Shown piece after piece: positions 37,970-44,809 of a stretch of 64,000 nt of DNA (positions within the stretch are counted from its first letter, which is position 1; each line of letters begins with the position of its first letter). Both the position numbers and the translations under genes were made by a program. The DNA is from Synechococcus sp. MEDNS5 (GTDB taxonomy: Bacteria; Cyanobacteriota; Cyanobacteriia; PCC-6307; Cyanobiaceae), in NCBI RefSeq assembly GCF_014279875.1, contig NZ_CP047952.1, positions 930,001 through 994,000 of the forward strand. The letters are read 5' to 3'. Below the pieces are notes generated by a model, which was not told the origin of the DNA, searched no databases, and worked only from the letters and a program-made list of their open reading frames with translations.

Positions 37970-39079
37970 ATGGGTCATCCCTATCAAGCCGTTCAGTGGA
38001 CCCGTAAGAAACTGATTTACGACGGCATTCTTCTTGCCCTGGTGATGGGCTATCTGCTGGTGTTCACCCAGATCACCTATGCATTGAATCGTGCTGTTGG
38101 TTCCGTTGCTGAATGGGAAGGGGTCGAAATCAGGGCTTATGGAAGCGCCGCCTTCATCCTTCTGAGCATCATCCTCTGCATCGGTCCCCTCAGTCGTTTG
38201 AACAAGCGTTTTCACGTGCTGCTGTTTAACCGGCGACACATGGGTGTTCTCGCTTTTCTGCTGGCACTGTTTCATGTGCATGGCTTCCGTTTGCCAGCTC
38301 AACCTTTTCAAGCCCTCGGACTGTCTGTTCCCAAAATTCCTTTTCAGTTCTTTGGTGCCCTGCCCTGGTACAACGATTTCGGCGATCTCGATCCCCTTGT
38401 GTCCCTTTTCGTGGGGAATCGCCATTTCGACAGTCTCACCTTTTTCCCGTTTGAACTTCTCGGGCTTGGGGCTCTGCTGGTGATGTTCGTGATGGCGGCC
38501 ACCAGCCACGACTTCTGGCTTGTGAATCTCACCCCGCCGATCTGGAAGGGAATTCACATGGCTGTGTATGTCGCCTATGCATTGCTTGTCGGACACATCC
38601 TCCTTGGTCCTCTTCAGACCAACCGTGACCCTTGGCTAACGGCGCTGGCTCTGGTGTCGTTCGTGTGCGTGATCGGGCTCCATCTCATCAGTGGCTGGCG
38701 GGAACGCAAGGCCGATCGGTCCCTTGATTCCTCACCGGATGCTTTCGCTGTGGAGGGGTTTGTGGATGTGATGGCGCTCGATGATCTTGACGACGAGTGC
38801 GGCACACCGGTGGTGATCCGCGGTGAGCGTGTCGCCCTGTTCCGTCAGGGCGATGCGGTCTACGCCCTCAGTAATGTCTGCGCCCATCAGAACGGCCCTC
38901 TGGCCGACGGTCGCCTCAGCCATGGCTGTGTGGTGTGTCCATGGCATGGCTGGGAGTACCGCGCTGAAACCGGTGTTTCCCCACCCCCGTTTGCCGAACG
39001 TGTACCGGTGTTCCCCGTTCGCATTCAAGAGGGCCGGGTGTATGTGGCGCTCCAGCCCGTTCTCAATGCAGTGAGTTGA
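37970..39079 (+). CDS. Ferric-reductase-like membrane domain fused to a Rieske [2Fe-2S] domain
   Basis: A 369-residue fusion. The N-terminal two thirds hold six membrane helices (from LIYDGILLALVMGYLLVF to ALVSFVCVIGLHLI) with histidines placed for heme binding in the helix pairs: His90, His102/104, His196 and His209, the arrangement of the ferric-reductase/MsrQ membrane fold. The C-terminus (about 280-360) is a Rieske domain: CAHQNGP (Cys304, His306) and CPWHGWEY (Cys323, His326). Electrons could pass between a Rieske cluster and membrane hemes. No FAD/NADPH domain is present, so it is not a normal NADPH oxidase. The partner and substrate are unknown. Confidence 0.8.
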   Translation: MGHPYQAVQWTRKKLIYDGILLALVMGYLLVFTQITYALNRAVGSVAEWEGVEIRAYGSAAFILLSIILCIGPLSRLNKRFHVLLFNRRHMGVLAFLLALFHVHGFRLPAQPFQALGLSVPKIPFQFFGALPWYNDFGDLDPLVSLFVGNRHFDSLTFFPFELLGLGALLVMFVMAATSHDFWLVNLTPPIWKGIHMAVYVAYALLVGHILLGPLQTNRDPWLTALALVSFVCVIGLHLISGWRERKADRSLDSSPDAFAVEGFVDVMALDDLDDECGTPVVIRGERVALFRQGDAVYALSNVCAHQNGPLADGRLSHGCVVCPWHGWEYRAETGVSPPPFAERVPVFPVRIQEGRVYVALQPVLNAVS

Positions 39080-39084
39080 TCGTC

Positions 39085-39843
39085 ATGTCACAGCGCAATA
39101 CACCCTTCTTTGTTCATTACCTGCCACTGCCGCCAGAGCTGCGTGCCTTTGTGATTTGGCTTGTGTTCGGCCTCAGTGTTCTCACGTTGATTCTTTCGAT
39201 TGTGGTTCCGGCCCTGCAGGACCAGTTCGGCCCTGGCTGGCGGCAACCAACCCGGGAGATCAGTGGGCTGCTCCTCGATGGTCCTGGTGCACCGCAAGTG
39301 CTGATCCCGAGGCCTGATGGGGAAGGCGAGACTGCCTATTCCAGGGTTCTTCTCGCCAGCACCCGTAAGCTCGCCCCCCCTGCATCGGTGATGGATAAGA
39401 CCGGTGAGTGGGTGAAACTTCGCGGCGCCCTGTTTTCGAATGGCACTCTGACGGTGATGAATACCAATCGCGCCGGGGTCCTGGATGCACCCCTTTCGGA
39501 CCAACCGGTTCCCACCGAGCCGAATTCCCTGGGGACCTTCGCGCTCAAAGGCGAGATCATCGACGCCAAATGTTTTTCCGGTGTGATGAAACCCGGTGCT
39601 GGTAAGACCCACCTCGGTTGTGCCGTCCGCTGCATTAGTGGAGGAGTGCCAGCCATGTTCCATACCCGCAATGCACAGGGACAGGAACTGGATCTTCTGC
39701 TTGTTGATGAGAAGGGTGATGCTGTCAACGACAGAGTGCTTGATCGCGTTGCCCTGCCTTTGGAGATCCGCGGGGAAGTGCTGAAGTTGAATGATCTCCT
39801 GTTACTGCGTGCCGACCCATCCACATACCGCTCGCTGCTCTGA
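39085..39843 (+). CDS. Membrane-anchored protein with a conserved Cys/His motif
   Basis: A 252-residue protein with one membrane helix (FVIWLVFGLSVLTLILSIVVP, about 22-42) and a periplasmic or cytoplasmic domain. Its striking part is KCFSGVMKPGAGKTHLGCAV followed by RCISGGVPAMF, giving Cys163-x12-His176-x2-Cys179-x3-Cys183, a possible metal- or cofactor-binding cluster. The family is not named here. ATG 39085 is preferred to TTG 39076. It is the last gene of the operon and follows the Rieske fusion by 5 bases, so it is probably its functional partner. Confidence 0.65.
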   Translation: MSQRNTPFFVHYLPLPPELRAFVIWLVFGLSVLTLILSIVVPALQDQFGPGWRQPTREISGLLLDGPGAPQVLIPRPDGEGETAYSRVLLASTRKLAPPASVMDKTGEWVKLRGALFSNGTLTVMNTNRAGVLDAPLSDQPVPTEPNSLGTFALKGEIIDAKCFSGVMKPGAGKTHLGCAVRCISGGVPAMFHTRNAQGQELDLLLVDEKGDAVNDRVLDRVALPLEIRGEVLKLNDLLLLRADPSTYRSLL

Positions 39844-39876
39844 ACGTCTTCGTTGTTTCGTCTATCCATTGAGTTC

Positions 39877-40875
39877 ATGCTTTCTCCCCAGCTCGAGGTT
39901 CTTTTCTCGCGATCTCTGGCATCACTTCGCCCGGTGATCGTTTCGTTCCTGATCGTTCATGCCATGAGTCTCAGTGGCGGACTCGATCAGGCGTTATCGC
40001 CCTGCAACGTGCTGTTGGTCGGTAATTTCTGCGCCGCGATGCTCGTGCTGACCTTGTTCAAACCGGCATCGATTCTGAGGGAGATTTCTGAGCTGCCCTG
40101 GTCGATCAAAGGCTTGATGCTTCTGGATGGTGCTCTGACAGCCCTGATCTCGGCATTGATTTTCACTGGACTTGAATACACCACTGCCAGCAACGCCATC
40201 CTCATCGGCCGCATGGCCCCGGTTCTGTACGCGTTGATTGGTGCCCTTGCTCTGGGAACCGTGTTGGCAAGGCCTGTCTGGATTGGCAATGGCTTCATCA
40301 TTGTCGGCGTGTTGATGATTGTGTTGTTCAGTACCGGTGGCAATGTGAACAAAGGCGATGCGATGATGATTGCCTCCACATTTGTCTTTTCGATTGTTTC
40401 AATTATCGGCAAAAAGCTTGTCGCAAGAAAAATTTCGATGCCTGTGTTGCTCTTCGCTAGGAATCTATCGGGGAGTGTGATTTTCTTCTTCGTTGCGATA
40501 TATCTGTTCGGTGTTCATCACTTCGCGGATGTTTTCGCTGGCTCGTTATGGATGGTGATGGTGGTCTATGCCGGCTTAATCATCGTTGTGTCCCAATGGC
40601 TTTGGTATAAAGCGTCTGCCGAGTTGAGCTCTGTGAGCATGGGACGTTGGGCTTCGCCTGCCCCGCTTGTAGGCCTCACTTTTGCCTACTTTGTGAATAA
40701 CAACATCCCCGACAGCAAGCAGTTAATCGCTGGGGTTGTGATTCTGGTGGGGATTGCCATCACCACCTTCGGTAAGCCAGCGCCCGGGACGCAAGTCGCT
40801 GAGGACAAGCGTGAAACCAGCAGCAAGGCTGATCTCTTGATGCAGGGGGACAACGTCGTTTCGCCGTCCGTATGA
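39877..40875 (+). CDS. EamA/DMT family transporter
   Basis: A 332-residue protein with ten predicted membrane helices in two EamA repeats (GLMLLDGALTALISALIFTG and IASTFVFSIVSIIGKKLV). DMT proteins export or import amino acids, nucleotide sugars and other small solutes. The tail from about 300 on (KPAPGTQVAEDKRETSS) is soluble. ATG 39877 is favoured over TTG 39853. Its stop overlaps the next ATG (ATGA, 40872-40875), so it forms an operon with the ATP-grasp/GNAT and dioxygenase-like genes and may export their product. Confidence 0.8.
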   Translation: MLSPQLEVLFSRSLASLRPVIVSFLIVHAMSLSGGLDQALSPCNVLLVGNFCAAMLVLTLFKPASILREISELPWSIKGLMLLDGALTALISALIFTGLEYTTASNAILIGRMAPVLYALIGALALGTVLARPVWIGNGFIIVGVLMIVLFSTGGNVNKGDAMMIASTFVFSIVSIIGKKLVARKISMPVLLFARNLSGSVIFFFVAIYLFGVHHFADVFAGSLWMVMVVYAGLIIVVSQWLWYKASAELSSVSMGRWASPAPLVGLTFAYFVNNNIPDSKQLIAGVVILVGIAITTFGKPAPGTQVAEDKRETSSKADLLMQGDNVVSPSV

Positions 40876-41183
40876 CGGTGGGCATTGGTGTGATCTGCGA
40901 TGCCCTGGCCTATCGCGATCAGCCCGGATCTGACGTGATCCGCTTCTATCAGGCCTTGGCCAGAGATCAGGCGTTTGAGTCGTTTCACCTCCCTCTGCCC
41001 GCCCTGCGAGCGTCATTGGAAACAGGCGACTCAGGCAGGCTTTCTGCTCTTCGCCTCAGCGACCGAGCTGCGGCCAGCCTCTGGACGGCGGAGCCTCAAA
41101 GCGCTCTGCAGCTCCTGCCTGCAGAGCGCTTTGACCTGCTGTTCTGTAGAACGCTGAAGCCTTTTCCCCCCCGTCACCTCTAA
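40872..41183 (+). pseudogene. GSH-synthetase-like ATP-grasp/GNAT protein, N-terminal part (in-frame TAA)
   Basis: The first 103 residues of a larger protein. They form a small alpha/beta domain like the N-terminal part of glutathione synthetase-type ATP-grasp proteins (MTVGIGVICDALAYRDQPGS; FDLLFCRTLKPFPPRHL). TAA 41181-41183 stops the frame, but the next 398 codons in the same frame continue the protein (LLRQLEPLTRFLNRPSSKI), which carries the catalytic domains. GAA, CAA or AAA changed by one base would explain the stop. The ATG at 40872 overlaps the transporter stop. Confidence 0.75.
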
Positions 41184-42380
41184 TTGCTGCGGCAGCTTGA
41201 GCCATTGACGCGCTTTCTGAACCGGCCCTCCAGCAAGATCCGGCAGCTGGCTTCTTGGTTCCTGGCTGATATCGCTGGATCCTTCACCCCACCATCACGG
41301 TTGATCCGCTCGTCTGAGGCCCTTGCTGAAGTTCTTGATCTCTGGGGAGACGTCGTGATCAAGCGACCGAACAGCACCCAAGGCCGAGGTGTATCCCGCT
41401 TGCGTCGATCCGGTCGGGCTGTGCAGTTGAGTCAGGGGTTGCGCGAGGTCGAGACCTTTCCCTCTCTGGAACCTGTCATGGGCTTGATCGGTGATGTCTC
41501 CGAGGAATGGTTGGTCATGCCGTTTCTCTCTGGCACTTGCAAGGGCGACAAACGCGTTCTGGTGGTGGATGGGGAGGTCATCGCCGGGTATCGCCGTCGC
41601 TCGAGGAGTGGTCACTGGATCAACAATGTGTCCTTTGATGCCGCTTGTGAACTGGAAGCGGTCTCGGAGGACGAGCGTTGCGTCGTTGCATCCACGGCTC
41701 CGTCGTATCGATCGATGGGGATGCGGGTGCTTGGTTACGACTTTCTCACTGGTGACAGGGGAGAGCCCGTGGTGAGCGAGATCAATGTGGGCAACATTGG
41801 CGGTTTTTCAAGGGTGACTGACCTGGGTGGTCCAGATGCCATGCAGCAATTGTTGGGGTGGATGCGGCTTTTCGGTCAGTCCGAAGGCGACCTGTTGATC
41901 GAGTCAGCCCAGACTCACCATGCAGCAGCGATGGCAGCGATCTACCAGCAGTCGGTTGACCAGGGCGGCGTCACCATGGACGCCGGCTTGATCACGGCAG
42001 AGTCCTTTCGGCAGCGGTTGAGCGCCTGCGGCGAGAGGTCTGGCTTTTGGGTGCTCACACTTGGAGGGGAGGTGCTGGGGTGGACGGAGTTGCGAGCCTA
42101 TTCGCCGCGCTGGGGTTATCGCTTCACGGCAGAAACATCAACCTATGTGCATGCGTCTGCACGGGGAAGGGGATTGGGTTCCAAGCTTCAGGGTTTTGTG
42201 ATTGGTCAAGCACGAGAGATGCGTTACAGACATTTGGTGGCCAAAGTTGTGTCCAAGAATGACCAGAGTGTGGCGTTTCACTTGAGGCATGGCTTTGAGC
42301 ATGTCGGCATTCAGAAAGAGGTGGGATTTCTTGGGAATTCGTGGCACGATGTTGTGATCCTTCAGTGCTTGTTGGTCTGA
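41184..42380 (+). pseudogene. ATP-grasp domain fused to a GNAT acetyltransferase (after the TAA)
   Basis: The rest of the same gene; the open frame begins directly after the TAA. Residues 1-240 of this part form the ATP-grasp fold: the linker NRPSSKIRQLASW, the phosphate loop KRPNSTQGRGVSRL, GDKRVLVVDGEVIAG and the Mg site SEINVGNIGGFSRV, resembling glutathione synthetase. The last 150 residues are a GNAT domain with the acetyl-CoA loop ASARGRGLGSKL and an ending FHLRHGFEHVGIQKEVGF like that of phosphinothricin-type N-acetyltransferases. Together the fusion could ligate an amino acid and acetylate it. Without the first 103 residues and with only weak starts, function is doubtful unless the stop is an error. 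Confidence 0.75.
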
Positions 42381-42381
42381 G

Positions 42382-43053
42382 ATGGCTGTGCCTGGATCAG
42401 TGCTTGGCATGTCTTGGCGTCTGCAAGCGCTGATTGCATCAATTGGTGAGCAGCCCCCCTCGAGCCTTGCCCGTCTCGAGCGTTCTGTCGCTGATGCTGG
42501 ACTTATTGAGCAGGATCTCCTGCCATGGGCAGATTTCAGCCACCCGGTTGAAGATAGTTACGGGCGGCGATTGATCTGGAAATCTGATTTTGTTGAGCTC
42601 ATGGTTATGAGCTGGATCCCTGGAGATTTTAGTGCGATTCATGATCATGGAACGGCCCACTGGGGGGTAGTCCAGTCTTTTGGACCTGCAACGCATTCGC
42701 TGTTTAGGCTGAATGGATCCCAACTTGAATTTGATCGCCAGAGTGATTACAAGCCTGGTCAGATTCAAACGGTGGATCATCGGCTGATCCATCAGATGGG
42801 CAATGCCAGTGGGCGAGCTTTTGTAAGCTTGCATCTCTATGCGGCTCTCCAGCCACTGGCCACAATCACCGCCAATGCCCGTGTGTTTGATGTGGTGGAA
42901 GGGGTGATCCAGTTCACTGATGGGGGTGTGTTCTTTGCCTTGCCTGATCGTCAGGTGAAACGTCAGCTCACGGGACTGAAGGCCAATCCATCGCTCATCT
43001 CCCATCAACGTCGGTTGCGGGATGCGCGTCTGCACGTGATGGCCCAGGCCTGA
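42382..43053 (+). CDS. Cysteine-dioxygenase-like cupin protein
   Basis: A 223-residue protein of the cysteine dioxygenase family, iron enzymes that oxidise a thiol to a sulfinate. The likely iron ligands are His87 and His89 in AIHDHGTAHWG and His137 in LIHQMGN, the spacing of the family. The mammalian Cys-Tyr crosslink cysteine is absent, as in many bacterial members, so the substrate could be another thiol such as 3-mercaptopropionate. The start lies one base after the ATP-grasp/GNAT stop, giving a three-gene operon. Confidence 0.8.
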   Translation: MAVPGSVLGMSWRLQALIASIGEQPPSSLARLERSVADAGLIEQDLLPWADFSHPVEDSYGRRLIWKSDFVELMVMSWIPGDFSAIHDHGTAHWGVVQSFGPATHSLFRLNGSQLEFDRQSDYKPGQIQTVDHRLIHQMGNASGRAFVSLHLYAALQPLATITANARVFDVVEGVIQFTDGGVFFALPDRQVKRQLTGLKANPSLISHQRRLRDARLHVMAQA

Positions 43054-43055
43054 GC

Positions 43056-43082
43056 AAAAAAAAATCCCTCCGAAGAGGGATT
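43056..43082 (-). terminator. Rho-independent terminator of tRNA-Pro
   Basis: Read on the minus strand, AATCCCTC-TTCG-GAGGGATT is followed by a run of nine T, a textbook terminator 25 bases past the tRNA 3' end. On the plus strand the same stem, after the dioxygenase-like gene, has no T-run, so its action there is uncertain. Confidence 0.85.
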
Positions 43083-43107
43083 CAATGCCTTGAAGGCGAC
43101 GGTGAAA

Positions 43108-43184
<77 letters not shown>

Positions 43185-43195
43185 GAATCAAGTTA

Positions 43196-43543
43196 TCACA
43201 AGGCATCCACGGTTTTGATCCGTCTGTGGATCCGAGTGAGAAGACGGGCGGTGAGCCGCTCTCTTGAGTCGCCTGCGTACCCCCAGATCCGTAGTTCTCT
43301 GGACAGCTCCCGCAGCTCTCGCATCGCCATGGAGGCCAGCTGCAGCTCCGGCAAGGTTCTCCAGGCCCGCGACGTCATCGGCAACGGCGCTTTCGCTCCC
43401 CGCTCACCAAGGTTGATCGTGCCGTCAGCGATCCATTCCGGGATCAGCACCACAAGCACGGCAATCAGCCCGTAGAGCTCGACAAGCCCCTTGGGCAGGG
43501 GATGGAGGCGACGCCTTGCGGATGGCTTGGGAGGGGATGACAC
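43196..43543 (-). CDS. Hypothetical protein with one membrane segment and a basic C-terminus
   Basis: About 115 residues from GTG 43543 (SSPPKPSARRRLHPLPKGLVELYGLIAVLVVLIPEWI). One hydrophobic segment lies at about 19-35, followed by a helical part ending in many Arg (ELRELSRELRIWGYAGDSRERLTARLLTRIHRR), which looks like a helix-turn-helix or SAP-like motif but is unconfirmed. A longer version from ATG 43636 would overlap the small gene upstream (43557-43736) in another frame; GTG 43543, 13 bases after that gene stops, fits better. Confidence 0.55.
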   Translation of the reverse strand: MSSPPKPSARRRLHPLPKGLVELYGLIAVLVVLIPEWIADGTINLGERGAKAPLPMTSRAWRTLPELQLASMAMRELRELSRELRIWGYAGDSRERLTARLLTRIHRRIKTVDAL

Positions 43544-43556
43544 AGAACTTTCGTGG

Positions 43557-43736
43557 TCAAATTGCGAGGGTTCCTGGCTTGGTCGGACCTCGATCGAGCT
43601 TTGGCCCCGAGTCTCGCCAAAGGAAGGGCTGGCCATCCGTGGATGGTGCTCGGAGAGAGAACGCCAGGGTGAACACCATGAGTACCGTCGCGGCCAGGAT
43701 GGCGATGACCCAGCGATCCGGGAGGGTTCGGTTCAC
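43557..43736 (-). CDS. 59-residue single-pass membrane protein, candidate small gene
   Basis: GTG 43736 overlaps the msrA stop in GTGA, the pattern of coupled genes in this window. It encodes a helix (RWVIAILAATVLMVFTLAFSL, about 8-28) and a short polar tail (RAPSTDGQPFLWRDSGPKLD). It is shorter than most gene finders' cut-off. Evidence is the overlap, the amphipathic start and the way it leaves room for the next gene. No family is recognised. Confidence 0.5.
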   Translation of the reverse strand: MNRTLPDRWVIAILAATVLMVFTLAFSLRAPSTDGQPFLWRDSGPKLDRGPTKPGTLAI

Positions 43737-44455
43737 GGGTTCAGCGCGATCGGACTGTTGTCACCACGCAGCACGCAATGGCTGATCGACCAGTCGTAGT
43801 GACTCCAAACTTTTTCCGGCAGCCGGTAATCGGCTCCATCGAAGTTCCCGAGACGCACACCCGTGGGCATGGCCGAACAGTAAGGCCTGCTCCCTGGCCT
43901 CGCCAGATATTGCTGGTGATAAGCCTCGGCGAAGTAATAAGGGCGATCGGCGGCGATCTCCGTGGTGATCTCACCGTGCCCAGCTTCCGACAAGGCGTTC
44001 TGATACCAGGCACGGCTGGCCTGAACCAACTGCATCTGGCGGGCATTCGTTGTGTAGATCGCCGATCGGTACTGACTGCCGCGGTCATTCCCCTGGCGAT
44101 CTCCCTGGGTGGGGTCGTGACACTCCCAGAAGAGTTTGAGCAAGTCACTCACATCGATGGCAGGTGCGCTCCACACCACGCGCACCACTTCCGTATGACC
44201 GGTTCGGCCGCTGCAGACCTGGTCGTAGCTCGGATGATCCGTCTGCCCGCCTGCGTACCCCACAGACGTTGAAATCACGCCTGGAAGTCTCCAGAACCCT
44301 TTCTCAGCGCCCCAGAAGCAGCCGCAGCCGAACACGATCTCTTCCTGATCGTCCATCAGGGGCGCCCGCAGTGGCGAACCGAGCACGACATGGCGCTCAA
44401 TGCCATCACCCTGCTCAGGTGTCCCAGTGGACCCTGTCAACCAGTTGGGAAGCAT
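43733..44455 (-). CDS. msrA: Peptide-methionine (S)-S-oxide reductase
   Basis: MsrA repairs oxidised methionine with thioredoxin electrons. The catalytic cysteine lies in IVFGCGCFWGAEKGFWRL. GVISTSVGYAGG, HTEVVRVVW and GDRQGNDRGSQYRSAIYT are the conserved substrate motifs. Methionine-binding YFAEAYHQQYL follows. The 240-residue protein has a 37-residue N-terminal extension before the domain, which may be an overlong start; a later start at M34 (MDDQEE) is possible. The small gene at 43557 follows directly. Confidence 0.93.
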   Translation of the reverse strand: MLPNWLTGSTGTPEQGDGIERHVVLGSPLRAPLMDDQEEIVFGCGCFWGAEKGFWRLPGVISTSVGYAGGQTDHPSYDQVCSGRTGHTEVVRVVWSAPAIDVSDLLKLFWECHDPTQGDRQGNDRGSQYRSAIYTTNARQMQLVQASRAWYQNALSEAGHGEITTEIAADRPYYFAEAYHQQYLARPGSRPYCSAMPTGVRLGNFDGADYRLPEKVWSHYDWSISHCVLRGDNSPIALNP

Positions 44456-44479
44456 GGCAAGGACATATCAGAACCCAAA

Positions 44480-44737
44480 TTAGGTCGTTGATCCTGGATC
44501 CAGGCGGATGTGGTTGAGCAAAGTGGTGACAAAGGCAAAGAGCAGGAATGGAAGGCTCAGAACGAGAATCAGTCCCACACCCACCAGGGCAAACAGAGGT
44601 CTTGACGATCCCATGAGCGCAAGTCCTGAAGCGAGGCTCACGAAGATCACAGCCATCCAGGCCAGGATTTGGCCGTAGATATCACCGAACGTGAGCGTGC
44701 AGCGAACGTGAAAGGGGGTGTCGTTGCCTGACGTCAT
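44480..44737 (-). CDS. Small two-helix membrane protein
   Basis: An 85-residue protein with two hydrophobic helices (QILAWMAVIFVSLASGLALMG and LFALVGVGLILVLSLPFLLF). The N-terminus is polar (MTSGNDTPFHVRCTLTFGD). The family is not recognised. It lies between the ABC exporter and msrA on the same strand, 24 bases before msrA. Confidence 0.6.
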   Translation of the reverse strand: MTSGNDTPFHVRCTLTFGDIYGQILAWMAVIFVSLASGLALMGSSRPLFALVGVGLILVLSLPFLLFAFVTTLLNHIRLDPGSTT

Positions 44738-44809
44738 GATTCCAGGGCAGTGAACTCAGCTAAGCCGAGAGCGGCAGCTTTGTCCGCCGTTCATTGCGCA
44801 AGCTTTGCG

